Positions 28,618 through 37,296 of a stretch of 64,000 nucleotides of DNA are shown here, piece by piece (the first letter of the stretch is position 1; each line of letters opens with the position of its first letter). The notes under the pieces are model-generated. The model worked only from the letters and a program-made list of their open reading frames with translations, searched no databases and was not told the DNA's origin. A program made the translations under genes and the position numbers. This stretch comes from an uncultured Lacinutrix sp. (lineage in GTDB: Bacteria > Bacteroidota > Bacteroidia > Flavobacteriales > Flavobacteriaceae), in assembly GCA_937129145.1 (NCBI GenBank), contig CAKZMU010000056.1, positions 62,001 through 126,000 on the forward strand, written 5' to 3'.

Positions 28618-29337
28618 ATGGAACCTAAAAAGAATCCGAATGCAGATGTAAGAAGAAACAGTTCAATTTATTTTGCTGTAGGTCTTGCCTTAATGCTTTT
28701 AATTACCAATTATTCTATTAATTACAAGACGTACGATAAAGAAGCTATCGATATTGGCATGTTGAATATGGATGAGTTAGATGAAGAAGAAATTCCAATC
28801 ACAGAGCAAATTCAAACACCACCTCCACCACCACCTCCACCAGCAGCACCTGAAGTAATTGAGGTTGTTGAAGATGAAGAAGAGATTGAGGAAACGGTAA
28901 TTGAATCTACTGAAACTACAGAAGAAGAAGAAATCGTTGAAGTTGAAGAAGTAGTGGTTGAAGAAGTTGAAGAAGATATTGAGGTGCCTTTTCATGTTAT
29001 TGAAAACGTTCCAATTTTTCCTGGATGTGAAAAAGGAAGCAACGATGTGAAGAGAAAATGTATGTCTGATAAAATCACAAAATTTGTACAGAAGAAATTT
29101 AATACAGATTTAGCTGGTGATTTAGGTTTAACAGGAAGACAAACCATTCGTGTAGTATTTAAAATTGACAAATCTGGTAGTGTAATTGGCGTTAGAGCTA
29201 GGGCACCACACCCAAGATTAGAAAAAGAAGCAACACGAGTAATAAATGCACTTCCTAAAATGAAACCAGGAAAGCAAAGAGGAAAAGCCGTAACAGTGCC
29301 TTATTCTCTGCCTATAGTATTTGCAGTGCAAGACTAA
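28618..29337 (+). CDS. TonB-like energy transducer, paralogue 1
   Basis: A 239-residue protein with one membrane helix (about 16-34), an eight-proline run (about 64-71), and a strongly acidic Glu/Val linker (about 80-125) in place of the Lys/Pro linker of enterobacterial TonB. A C-terminal TonB_C domain follows (about 130-239). That domain opens with VPIFPGCEKGSNDVKRKC, whose two cysteines may pair in the periplasm (inference). Such proteins couple the ExbBD proton motive force to outer-membrane receptors. ExbB/D are not here. A closely related paralogue follows at 29445. The gene is preceded by an ATTGGT-ACCAAT inverted repeat (28582-28599). Confidence 0.88.
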   Translation: MEPKKNPNADVRRNSSIYFAVGLALMLLITNYSINYKTYDKEAIDIGMLNMDELDEEEIPITEQIQTPPPPPPPPAAPEVIEVVEDEEEIEETVIESTETTEEEEIVEVEEVVVEEVEEDIEVPFHVIENVPIFPGCEKGSNDVKRKCMSDKITKFVQKKFNTDLAGDLGLTGRQTIRVVFKIDKSGSVIGVRARAPHPRLEKEATRVINALPKMKPGKQRGKAVTVPYSLPIVFAVQD

Positions 29338-29357
29338 AAAAGTAAGCATATATAATT

Positions 29358-29391
29358 AAAATCCCGTTGCAATTTGTAACGGGATTTTTTT
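29358..29391 (+). terminator. Terminator between TonB-like genes 1 and 2
   Basis: AAAATCCCGTT and AACGGGATTTTTTTT pair around a GCAATTTGT loop. The element is homologous in position and sequence to the terminator at 30186-30218, and both are followed by the same leader. Confidence 0.88.
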
Positions 29392-29402
29392 TGGTATGTT
29401 TC

Positions 29403-29432
29403 TTGTGAGTTTTACCATAATATTAACATTTT
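29403..29432 (+). promoter_or_regulatory. Duplicated leader / candidate promoter of TonB-like gene 2
   Basis: TTG at 29403 is followed after 18 bases by TAACATTTT, a loose version of the TTG-N(17-23)-TAnnTTTG promoter. The block up to AACAATAATTATG is shared with the region before the third TonB-like gene. That gene has TTG at 30228, a 17-base spacer and the same TAACATTTT. Confidence 0.4.
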
Positions 29433-29444
29433 AAAACAATAATT

Positions 29445-30164
29445 ATGGAAACAAAAAAAAACCCACGTGCAGACGTACGGAGAAACAGCTCAATCTATTT
29501 TGCTGTTGGTTTAGTGCTAATGCTTTTAGTAACTAATTATTCTATTAACTACAAAACTTACGACGCGGAAGCTATTGATATAGCAATGTTGTCTATGGGA
29601 GATTTAGATGAGGAGGATATCCCCATCACCAAACACGAAGTAATACCACCACCAGTTAAAAAGCAACCTGTAATTCCAGAAGAGATAATAGAAGCTGATG
29701 ATGACGAAGACATTGAAGAGTCTATTATTGATACCTCTGAAGATGAAACAGACGAACCAATACTTGATGTTGAAGACGTTGAGGTGGATGATATACCAGA
29801 CGACGTAGAAGTGCCTTTTGCATTTATAGAAAATGTACCAGTTTTTCCAGGATGCGAAGATGGCGACAACAATGCTAAGAAAAATTGCATGTCTAAAAAA
29901 ATCTCAAAACACGTTCAAAAAAAGTTTAATGCCGATTTAGCTGGAGAGTTAGGTTTATCGGGTAAGCAAACCATACGTGTGATGTTTAAAATAGACAAAA
30001 CAGGCAATATTGTTGGTGTACAATCTAGAGCACCACACCCAAGATTAGAAAAAGAGGCTGCAAGAGTTATTAATTTGTTGCCTAAAATGCAGCCAGGGAA
30101 ACAACGAGGCAATGCAGTTACCGTATCGTATTCATTACCAATTATATTTAAAGTAGAAAACTAA
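29445..30164 (+). CDS. TonB-like energy transducer, paralogue 2
   Basis: A 239-residue paralogue of the preceding gene. The first 40 residues and the TonB_C domain are nearly the same, with one membrane helix at about 16-34. The linker differs: only a short PPPVKKQP segment instead of polyproline, then an Asp/Glu-rich stretch (about 75-120). The C-terminal domain opens with VPVFPGCEDGDNNAKKNC and ends with VSYSLPIIF. It has its own leader and is flanked by terminators, so it may be regulated separately from its neighbours. It is probably a tandem duplicate, with receptor specificity unknown. Confidence 0.88.
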   Translation: METKKNPRADVRRNSSIYFAVGLVLMLLVTNYSINYKTYDAEAIDIAMLSMGDLDEEDIPITKHEVIPPPVKKQPVIPEEIIEADDDEDIEESIIDTSEDETDEPILDVEDVEVDDIPDDVEVPFAFIENVPVFPGCEDGDNNAKKNCMSKKISKHVQKKFNADLAGELGLSGKQTIRVMFKIDKTGNIVGVQSRAPHPRLEKEAARVINLLPKMQPGKQRGNAVTVSYSLPIIFKVEN

Positions 30165-30185
30165 ATATATAATTTGTTTAAAATT

Positions 30186-30218
30186 AAAACCCCATTACAA
30201 TTGTAATGGGGTTTTTTG
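30186..30218 (+). terminator. Terminator between TonB-like genes 2 and 3
   Basis: AACCCCATTACAA and TTGTAATGGGGTT form a perfect stem with no clear loop, followed by six T. Compared with 29358-29391 the stem carries paired changes (CCCGTT/AACGGG against CCCATT/AATGGG) that keep pairing. Confidence 0.88.
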
Positions 30219-30268
30219 GTATGCTTCTTGTGATTTACTCATAACATTAACATTTTAAAACAATAATT

Positions 30269-31057
30269 ATGAATTTTTCAAAGAAAATTCACGAACTCGT
30301 TGGTCAGAACGAGCAAATCGTGAAAACACCACAGAAACATGATGCAAATTTACAAAAAAACTCAACCCTCTACTTTCAGGTTGGGTTGATTTTAACACTT
30401 CTCGCAACTTATGGTTTGTTTGAAATGCAGTTTCAAACAAAATCTTTCGCCTTGGAAGATAATTACCCAGAAACAGAAATTGACGTTTATGTCAATTATG
30501 TGCCTCAACCAATTCCAGCACCTGTTGAAGCAAAAAAGGTAGAACCTGTAAGAAAAAAGTTACTGGCAATTAGTTTTGTTCAAAAAAAGGATGATACACC
30601 TTTTAAAGAAATGGAGAGAGATATTGTTACAGAGCCAGTAGCTCCCAGCAAACCAACAATTGTTAATAAACCAAGCAAACTTGAAGCCCCAAAAAAATCA
30701 ACTTATTCAATGCTTGGCGTAGAACAAGTGCCAATTTATCCAGGATGCGAAGATTTTCAAACCAATGATGAATTAAGAAAATGCATGTCAAAAAAAATTG
30801 GAAGATTAATTAGTAGAAAATTTGATTCCGACTTAGCTGGAGAATTGGGCTTAGTAGGTAAGCAAAGAATTAATGTGCAATTTAAAATAGATAAACTTGG
30901 CAATGTTATAGACGTTAAAGCTAGGGCGCCTCACAACAAATTGGAAAGAGAAGCTATTAGTACGATTAGTAAAATACCAAAAATGACCCCTGCAAAGCAA
31001 AGCAACAAAGAAGTTGCAGTGATGTATTCGTTACCAATAATTTTGCAAGTTCAGTAA
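30269..31057 (+). CDS. TonB-like energy transducer, paralogue 3 (diverged)
   Basis: A 262-residue, more diverged TonB-like protein. The cytoplasmic N-terminus is longer, so the membrane helix falls at about 36-52 (YFQVGLILTLLATYGLF). The linker is basic and proline-containing (about 75-145) rather than acidic. The TonB_C domain (about 150-262) keeps the VPIYPGCED...RKC opening and MYSLPIIL near the end. It shares the duplicated leader with paralogue 2, and remB follows after a terminator at 31081. It may serve a different receptor or RemB itself (inference from adjacency). Confidence 0.85.
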   Translation: MNFSKKIHELVGQNEQIVKTPQKHDANLQKNSTLYFQVGLILTLLATYGLFEMQFQTKSFALEDNYPETEIDVYVNYVPQPIPAPVEAKKVEPVRKKLLAISFVQKKDDTPFKEMERDIVTEPVAPSKPTIVNKPSKLEAPKKSTYSMLGVEQVPIYPGCEDFQTNDELRKCMSKKIGRLISRKFDSDLAGELGLVGKQRINVQFKIDKLGNVIDVKARAPHNKLEREAISTISKIPKMTPAKQSNKEVAVMYSLPIILQVQ

Positions 31058-31080
31058 TAATACAACATACTTTTTATAAA

Positions 31081-31115
31081 ACTGCTATCGTTATATGATA
31101 GCAGTTTTTTTTATA
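31081..31115 (+). terminator. Terminator after TonB-like gene 3
   Basis: ACTGCTATC and GATAGCAGT pair around a GTTATAT loop, followed by eight T. It lies 24 bases after the third TonB-like gene. Confidence 0.9.
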
Positions 31116-31167
31116 ATTAATCTCAAAAAATAGTATCTTTCACAAACAAAAAATCGAGTTACATCAA

Positions 31168-33270
31168 ATGAAGAAATTACTTCTACTATTCTTAATTTTC
31201 TTTTCCTTAAACGCTCTAGCTCAAGATGTAGATTACGAAAAACCACCAGTATTCCCTGAGTGCGATTCTCAGGATATTGAGGCTTTAAGTAATTGTTTTA
31301 AAAGCGAGTTGTCACAATTCATTTTTGAAAAGTTTAAAACACCTCAAATAGTCCTAGATGAAAACTACATAGGGAATGTGTTTGTGCTATTTGAAGTGAC
31401 AACCGAAGGCAATTTTAAAGTAGTATATATAGATGCGACTTACACCGAACTTAAAACAGAAATTGAAGACGTATTTAATCAACTACCAAAAATACAACCA
31501 GCAACATACAACGGAAGGCCAATATTTAAGCAGTATTCTTATAAAATAAGTATGCCTTTGGAATCGCCATCTGCAATTCAAAACACTAGTCAGAACCAAG
31601 AAACAAACGCAGTCTCTAAGTTAGAAATAGAAGCAAAAAGTGAATACGACAACTTAAACGCTACTATAAAACCTTACGAAAATCAAGAGTATAGCAGCAC
31701 GCTTAGCATTCCTTTTTTACACAGCTCGTATGCGAAGTTTGACAGAAATATAAATCTAGTTGGCACCAACAGTCATACAGCAGCCAAACCATTTATGTAT
31801 AGTGAGGTTGCAAAGTATTACGATTTTAAGGCTGAAAAAGAGGCGTTAGTAAAAAAATCAGATGGTTGGTGGCAAAGAAAATTATTTAATGAACATTTGG
31901 TACAGTTACAAGGTAAAAACTACTGGTTCACACTCGACCCAATTTTCGACCTTCAAGTTGGTAAAGATTCTGATGCCGATTTTAATTCAACATTCAATAA
32001 TACGAGAGGCTTTTATGTGCAAGGAGGCTTGGGTAAAAATTTGAGTTTTTCGTCGTCGGTTTATGAGAGTCAAGGACGTTTTGCCGATTACGTAAATAGA
32101 TATGCCGAAAGTTTAAGAGGTTTTGGTCCAGACCCTGCGGTTATTCCAGGTCGTGGTATTGCAAAACGTTTTAAAGAGGATGCTTACGATTATCCTGTGG
32201 CTGAGGCCTATTTATCGTATTCACCAGCAGAGTTTTTAAACGTCCAGTTTGGTCATGGTAAAAACTTTATAGGCGATGGTTACCGCTCGTTATTACAAAG
32301 TGATGTGGCAAGTCCGTCGCCATTTTTAAAGTTGAGCACCAAGTTCTGGAAAATTAAATACACCAACACGTGGATGTGGTTAAAAGATATTAGAACAGAT
32401 GTGGTAAGCGACAAGGCATTTTTAACCAAATACATGGCGAATCATTATTTAAGTTGGAACGTATCAAAACGCTTTAACCTTGGGTTATTCGAGTCGGTGT
32501 TGTGGACTAATTCTAACGATAGAGGATTCGACGTTAATTATTTAAACCCAATTATTTTCTATCGTGCTATTGAGTTTGAAACTGGTCAAGGTGCAGGAAA
32601 TGCTGTGTTGGGAGCCACAGCAAAATATAAAGCAAACGATAACATTAATATTTATAGTCAGTTTGTATTGGACGAATTCTCATTAGGCGATATAAAAGGA
32701 GGCAAGAAAAGCTGGAAAAACAAATATGGTTACCAAATTGGTGCTAAATATTACAATGCCTTTAAAGTGGATAATTTGTTTTTACAATTGGAGTATAATC
32801 GTGTGCGCCCTTACACCTATTCACACAACACTATTGTTTTGAATTATGGGCACAACAACCAATCGATGGCGCATCTTTGGGGAGCCAATTTTAGCGAAGC
32901 TATTGCCATTGCAAGATATAATTACAAACGTTGGTTTGCCGACGCTAAATTTGTGTTTGGTTCTAGAGGGTTGGATTTTAACAATGGCACAGACGATTTT
33001 AGTTATGGAGGCGATATTTACAGAAATTATAATGACAGACCGTTTGACTCAGGTGTTGAAGTTGGGCAAGGGATAAAAACCAATATTTTTCATGCCGAAT
33101 TACAATCAGGTTATATAGTAAATCCAGCAACCAACCTAAAACTGTTTGCTTATTTGAGTTACAGGGATTTTAACCCTAACGCAACAGCTGCATCTACGTT
33201 TGAAAACAATACGCTTTGGTTTAGTATAGGTTTACGTACCGATTTATTTAATTGGTATTTTGATTTTTAG
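31168..33270 (+). CDS. remB: Gliding motility outer-membrane protein RemB
   Basis: A 700-residue envelope protein with a signal peptide (about 1-18, ending LNALAQ). Residues 22-130 look like a TonB_C-type domain (PPVFPECDSQDIEALSNC, then GNVFVLFEVTTEGNF, then LPKIQPATYNGRP), the same fold pattern as the three upstream TonB-like proteins. The remaining part, about 160-700, is strand-rich, with an outer-membrane barrel ending in TDLFNWYFDF. RemB is a surface-associated component of gliding in F. johnsoniae (known). The family assignment comes from overall recognition, and the TonB_C resemblance from direct comparison within this window. Confidence 0.82.
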   Translation: MKKLLLLFLIFFSLNALAQDVDYEKPPVFPECDSQDIEALSNCFKSELSQFIFEKFKTPQIVLDENYIGNVFVLFEVTTEGNFKVVYIDATYTELKTEIEDVFNQLPKIQPATYNGRPIFKQYSYKISMPLESPSAIQNTSQNQETNAVSKLEIEAKSEYDNLNATIKPYENQEYSSTLSIPFLHSSYAKFDRNINLVGTNSHTAAKPFMYSEVAKYYDFKAEKEALVKKSDGWWQRKLFNEHLVQLQGKNYWFTLDPIFDLQVGKDSDADFNSTFNNTRGFYVQGGLGKNLSFSSSVYESQGRFADYVNRYAESLRGFGPDPAVIPGRGIAKRFKEDAYDYPVAEAYLSYSPAEFLNVQFGHGKNFIGDGYRSLLQSDVASPSPFLKLSTKFWKIKYTNTWMWLKDIRTDVVSDKAFLTKYMANHYLSWNVSKRFNLGLFESVLWTNSNDRGFDVNYLNPIIFYRAIEFETGQGAGNAVLGATAKYKANDNINIYSQFVLDEFSLGDIKGGKKSWKNKYGYQIGAKYYNAFKVDNLFLQLEYNRVRPYTYSHNTIVLNYGHNNQSMAHLWGANFSEAIAIARYNYKRWFADAKFVFGSRGLDFNNGTDDFSYGGDIYRNYNDRPFDSGVEVGQGIKTNIFHAELQSGYIVNPATNLKLFAYLSYRDFNPNATAASTFENNTLWFSIGLRTDLFNWYFDF

Positions 33271-33340
33271 TATTGTCTGCTTAAATCTGAAATAATAGTT
33301 TTTATTAAAACTTGATTAAAATTACCTAATAGTATGAAAT

Positions 33341-33748
33341 ATGAAAAAATTGAACTCAAAGAAAACAATGATTAGATTAACTTTAGTATTCTTCTTCATT
33401 ACACATTCCTTGCTTTATTCTCAATCTGGAAATAAAACGGATTGTTCCTTTTTAAAAAACTGTAAAATTATTAATATTTCTATTCCAAATGGAGGATATG
33501 TAATAATAAACGACTCAATTCATACCGAATATGTTGAAGATGGGAAGTACTATATTAAGTCAAAATTAGAATGGGTTAACGATTGTGAATATAATGCTAC
33601 AATAACGGAATATACTTGGCCTAAATTTAATTTCCCAATCGGTGAAGTAATGAATTCTAAAATAACAAAAATAAAAAACGATACTTTATTTTTTGATTTA
33701 AAAGTTCGTGATTTTAAAATGAAAGCAAAATATAAACGGATTAATTAA
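33341..33748 (+). CDS. Small secreted protein of unknown function
   Basis: A 135-residue protein I do not recognise. It has an N-terminal signal peptide: from an in-frame second Met at 33368, MIRLTLVFFFITHSLLYSQ. A small beta-rich domain follows, with Cys in DCSFLKNCKI (about 31-38) and another in NDCEYNATI. The pair or trio of cysteines suggests a disulfide in the periplasm or outside the cell. It ends 12 bases before the stop of the convergent metallo-hydrolase gene. The start could be 33341 or 33368. Confidence 0.65.
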   Translation: MKKLNSKKTMIRLTLVFFFITHSLLYSQSGNKTDCSFLKNCKIINISIPNGGYVIINDSIHTEYVEDGKYYIKSKLEWVNDCEYNATITEYTWPKFNFPIGEVMNSKITKIKNDTLFFDLKVRDFKMKAKYKRIN

Positions 33749-33760
33749 ATATTGCATAAA

Positions 33761-34627
33761 TTAATTCTCCTTCCCACTCAAACTAACATAAATAGCACGT
33801 CTAATTTTTTCAGAATTAATAAAATTCCAGCTATAGTTTAAGTCGTCGTATTCTTTTGTAATAGTAGTATTAGCAACGATGTCAGCTTCAGTTTTGCCTT
33901 TATCTATTTCAGCTTGCACATTGGCTCTTAATTTTTTTAGCATTTCCAAGAACGAAGCATATTCTGCCTTGTTAGATAAATCACCATGACCAGGGATAAT
34001 CTTCGTGTTTTCATCAATGACCATTAATGCTCTTTTTACCGCATCAATATAACCATCAATACTTCCACCAGAATTTACATCAATATAAGGGTAGCGCTTA
34101 TGAAAATAATTGTCGCCAGTATGCAGTACATTGCTTTCGGTAAAATATAGCATGGCATCACCATCAGTATGTGCATTGTCAACATGAAATACCAATACTT
34201 GCTCACCATTCATATAGACGCTTAGTTTATCATTAAAGGTGATAACAGGTAAGCCTTCAGTTGTATTTCCTTCTGCTAAACGTTTGTATACATTATCATG
34301 TGCTATAATTTTAGCACCTTCTTTTTTCATATTGGCATTGCCTCCAGTATGGTCGCCATGGTAATGTGTGTTTACCACATACTGTATCGATTTATCACTT
34401 AGTTTTTTAATAGCATCTAATATTTTGGGCGTTAATCGTGCAAATTGGTCGTCAATTACAAACACACCATCGTCTCCTACAGACACACCAATATTTCCGC
34501 CTTGACCAACCAACATGTACACGCTATTGGATACTGGAATGGTTTTAATGGTCACATTGTTTTGTGCAGTAACAGTAACGAAGGTACTTGCACAAAAAAG
34601 AGATAAAAATAGTTTTAGCGTTTTCAT
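33761..34627 (-). CDS. Periplasmic MBL-fold metallo-hydrolase
   Basis: A 288-residue metallo-beta-lactamase-fold hydrolase with a signal peptide (about 1-21, ending VTAQ). The zinc motif HYHGDH is at residues 88-93. Further ligands are likely in NAHTDGD (about 151-157) and PGHGD (about 218-222). The pattern resembles QuiP/SoxH-type secreted hydrolases more than true carbapenemases, and the substrate is unknown. It is divergent from the ctaB operon and convergent with the small secreted gene at 33341. Confidence 0.88.
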   Translation of the reverse strand: MKTLKLFLSLFCASTFVTVTAQNNVTIKTIPVSNSVYMLVGQGGNIGVSVGDDGVFVIDDQFARLTPKILDAIKKLSDKSIQYVVNTHYHGDHTGGNANMKKEGAKIIAHDNVYKRLAEGNTTEGLPVITFNDKLSVYMNGEQVLVFHVDNAHTDGDAMLYFTESNVLHTGDNYFHKRYPYIDVNSGGSIDGYIDAVKRALMVIDENTKIIPGHGDLSNKAEYASFLEMLKKLRANVQAEIDKGKTEADIVANTTITKEYDDLNYSWNFINSEKIRRAIYVSLSGKEN

Positions 34628-34705
34628 AATGATGGTTTTTAAAGTCTGTTAAAGATACTAAACTTATGATAAGATTTTTGAATACAGAATTACTTATGGT
34701 TTACA

Positions 34706-34736
34706 TTGCTCAAAACCAATTTTAAAAGTATCTTTG
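34706..34736 (+). promoter_or_regulatory. Promoter of the ctaB-cox operon
   Basis: TTG (34706-34708), a 20-base spacer, then TATCTTTG (34729-34736): a full match to the Bacteroidota consensus TTG-N(17-23)-TAnnTTTG. It is placed 31 bases before the ctaB ATG. Confidence 0.65.
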
Positions 34737-34767
34737 CCAGCGCAAAACTTTAGCATAAAACTAACCA

Positions 34768-35664
34768 ATGTCAAAGGTTACAGATTCTACAATAGCAAAG
34801 CCTTCGGTAATTTCAAATTTTAAGGAAATTACAAAAATGCGTTTATCGTTAAGTGTTGTGTTTTCATCACTTGCAGGTTATTTATTAGGTGCAGATGAGG
34901 TGAGTTTTTACACGCTGTTATTACTCGCTTTTGGCGGCTATTTTATGGTAGGAGCATCCAATGCGTACAACCAAATAATTGAGCGAGATTTAGATGCGTT
35001 AATGGAGCGCACAAAAAACAGACCAATTCCGTCAGGGAGTATGTCTGTGCAATCAGCATTTATTTTAGCTACGGTTTTTACCATTCTTGGTATTACGGTG
35101 TTGTATATTATTAATCCGCAAACAGCCATGTTTGGTGCGATATCCATCTTTTTATATACGAGTGCTTATACGCCTTTAAAAACCAAAACACCGTTATCGG
35201 TTTTTGTTGGTGCCATTCCAGGAGCGATTCCGTTTATGTTGGGTTGGGTAGCAGCTACCGATGATTTTGGTATTGAACCAGGTACTTTATTTATGTTACA
35301 ATTTTTTTGGCAATTTCCTCATTTTTGGGCTATAGGTTGGTTTTTGCATGAGGACTATCAAAAAGCAGGATTCAACATGTTGCCAACAGGCAAGAGAGAT
35401 AAAGGTACAGCAGTACAAACTATTTTATATACGGTTTGGACGATACTAGTATCAATAATTCCTGTATTTGGTTTTACGGGCGAATTAAAGCTAACCGTAG
35501 TTGGAGCTGTAATTGTATTTCTTATGGGGTTAGTGATGTTGTATTATGCTGTACAACTGTTTAAAAAAAGAACCGCAGTATCAGCAAGACAATTAATGTT
35601 AGCAAGTGTGTTGTATATAACTCTAGTGCAAATAGTTTACGTTTTAGATAAATTTATTAGATAA
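34768..35664 (+). CDS. ctaB: Heme O synthase (protoheme IX farnesyltransferase)
   Basis: A 298-residue UbiA-family prenyltransferase that adds a farnesyl group to heme b, giving heme O, the first step to heme A of the aa3 oxidase. The prenyl-diphosphate motif is clear: NAYNQIIERDLDALMERTKNRPIPSG (about 65-90). About eight to nine membrane segments are visible. It is the first gene of the second respiratory locus, 3 bases before the short subunit III gene. Heme A synthase (ctaA) is not in the window. The symbol cyoE is an alternative name. Confidence 0.95.
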   Translation: MSKVTDSTIAKPSVISNFKEITKMRLSLSVVFSSLAGYLLGADEVSFYTLLLLAFGGYFMVGASNAYNQIIERDLDALMERTKNRPIPSGSMSVQSAFILATVFTILGITVLYIINPQTAMFGAISIFLYTSAYTPLKTKTPLSVFVGAIPGAIPFMLGWVAATDDFGIEPGTLFMLQFFWQFPHFWAIGWFLHEDYQKAGFNMLPTGKRDKGTAVQTILYTVWTILVSIIPVFGFTGELKLTVVGAVIVFLMGLVMLYYAVQLFKKRTAVSARQLMLASVLYITLVQIVYVLDKFIR

Positions 35665-35666
35665 TT

Positions 35667-36248
35667 ATGGATTTAACGCAAGGAACTTTAGAAGAAAAAA
35701 ACAACAGAGCTAAAAAAATGATGCTATGGTTTGGTATTGTTTCTTTAATCATGTCTTTTGGTGGTTTAACAAGTGCTTTTATTGTAAGTAGCTCAAGAGA
35801 AGATTGGCTTCAAGATTTTCAATTGCCGCAGGCATTTACCATAAGCTTGGTGCTAATAGTTGTAAGTAGTATTACATTTATTTTAGCTAAAAGAACTTTA
35901 AAAACCGATAATAGAAATGCCACAACTATTTTTTTACTAGTTACTCTGGCATTAGGTATTGGTTTTATTACTGCTCAGTTTATTGGGTTTGGACAAATTA
36001 TGGAAGAAGGCTATAATTTTACTGGTCCAACTAGTAATATTACTATGTCGTACATATTTTTGATAGCTGCAGTGCACATTGCACACGTTGCAGCTGGCTT
36101 AATTTGCTTGTTGGTTGTAATTTATAATCATTTTAAACAACGCTATAATTCACAGAATATGCTAGGTTTAGAATTGACGGCTACTTTCTGGCATTTTGTA
36201 GATATACTCTGGGTCTATTTGTTTTTCTTTTTATATTTCTATAGATAG
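35667..36248 (+). CDS. Cytochrome c oxidase subunit III, short form
   Basis: A 193-residue heme-copper oxidase subunit III-like protein with five membrane helices, typical of the short five-helix forms. It ends in the family pattern TATFWHFVDILWVYLFFFLYFYR. Subunit III stabilises the oxidase and its proton/oxygen channel. A second, longer subunit III gene follows after 46 bases, and such pairs are common in Bacteroidota. It lies 3 bases downstream of ctaB. Confidence 0.92.
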   Translation: MDLTQGTLEEKNNRAKKMMLWFGIVSLIMSFGGLTSAFIVSSSREDWLQDFQLPQAFTISLVLIVVSSITFILAKRTLKTDNRNATTIFLLVTLALGIGFITAQFIGFGQIMEEGYNFTGPTSNITMSYIFLIAAVHIAHVAAGLICLLVVIYNHFKQRYNSQNMLGLELTATFWHFVDILWVYLFFFLYFYR

Positions 36249-36294
36249 AAAATTTGATTATTTTTGTGCAGTTCTAAAAAAATAAAAAACTTTT

Positions 36295-37275
36295 ATGGAT
36301 AATACAGTTGTAAGTACTGGAACCGAGGGGAAAACTTGGGGAGGTGGAAATAAGCCATTAAAAGCAAGTTACGGTAAAATGATGATGTGGTTTTTCATCG
36401 TTTCTGATGCATTGACTTTTTCAGGTTTTTTAGCAGCTTACGGATTTTCTAGGTTCAAATTTATAGACTCTTGGCCAATTGCCGATGAAGTGTTTACGCA
36501 CGTGCCATTTTTCCATGGAACTTATCCTATGATTTACGTGGCATTTATGACATTTGTACTTATTATGTCATCGGTAACCATGGTACTTGCGGTAGATGCT
36601 GGTCATAAAATGAATAAAGCCAAGGTAACATTTTATATGTTCCTTACCATTATTGGTGGTTTAATATTCGTTGGTTCTCAAGCTTGGGAATGGGCAACAT
36701 TTATTAAAGGTGATTATGGAGCTGTACAAACAAAAGGTGGTAATATTTTACAATTTGTAGATACTGATGGAAATCGTGTCGCACTTCGTGATTTTGCAGT
36801 TATAGACGACCACAAAGAACGTGTGCAGGACGAGAGAAAAAGTGGACTTTGGTTTACAAGCGAAGGCACACTACCAACATATACTGTAAGTGAAATTTAT
36901 GACGGCCTTGAGGCTAATAAAGATGTATTGGTTCGCACTCAAATAATTAATGACGAAGGACATAAAACAGTACTATCTAGAGAAGAATCGTTAAGACAAA
37001 TAAAAGAAAACGGAACATTGGTTGTTGAAGGCGCAAATCTTCATGTAAATGAATATGGCTCGCCATTATTTGCCGATTTCTTTTTCTTTATAACAGGGTT
37101 TCACGGATTTCACGTATTCTCGGGAGTTGTAATAAATATTATCATTTTCTTTAATGTGATTATTGGAACTTACGAACGTAGAAAAAGTTACGAAATGGTC
37201 GAAAAAGTAGGGCTTTATTGGCACTTTGTAGATTTAGTTTGGGTATTTGTATTTACATTCTTCTACCTTGTTTAA
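36295..37275 (+). CDS. coxC: Cytochrome c oxidase subunit III, long form
   Basis: A 326-residue subunit III of the aa3 oxidase. Membrane helices flank a long hydrophilic insertion at about residues 145-250 (DGNRVALRDFAVIDDHKERVQDERKSG and onward), which makes it longer than the usual 200-260-residue form. The C-terminal signature GFHGFHVFSGV and GLYWHFVDLVWVFVFTFFYLV is intact. The insertion is probably periplasmic or cytoplasmic and group-specific. The gene is flanked by the short subunit III and subunit IV. Confidence 0.93.
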   Translation: MDNTVVSTGTEGKTWGGGNKPLKASYGKMMMWFFIVSDALTFSGFLAAYGFSRFKFIDSWPIADEVFTHVPFFHGTYPMIYVAFMTFVLIMSSVTMVLAVDAGHKMNKAKVTFYMFLTIIGGLIFVGSQAWEWATFIKGDYGAVQTKGGNILQFVDTDGNRVALRDFAVIDDHKERVQDERKSGLWFTSEGTLPTYTVSEIYDGLEANKDVLVRTQIINDEGHKTVLSREESLRQIKENGTLVVEGANLHVNEYGSPLFADFFFFITGFHGFHVFSGVVINIIIFFNVIIGTYERRKSYEMVEKVGLYWHFVDLVWVFVFTFFYLV

Positions 37276-37296
37276 TTATAGATAATTCGATTTAAA

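Noticed and set aside
33749-33795. Terminator between the convergent secreted-protein and metallo-hydrolase genes
   Set aside because: Only a weak A/T-only ATTAATT/AATTAAT pairing is present, without a G+C stem or clear T-run.
33761-34627. Carbapenemase-type resistance gene
   Set aside because: The HxHxDH motif alone marks the whole MBL superfamily. Nothing here points to a B1 beta-lactamase and the context is respiratory/housekeeping.
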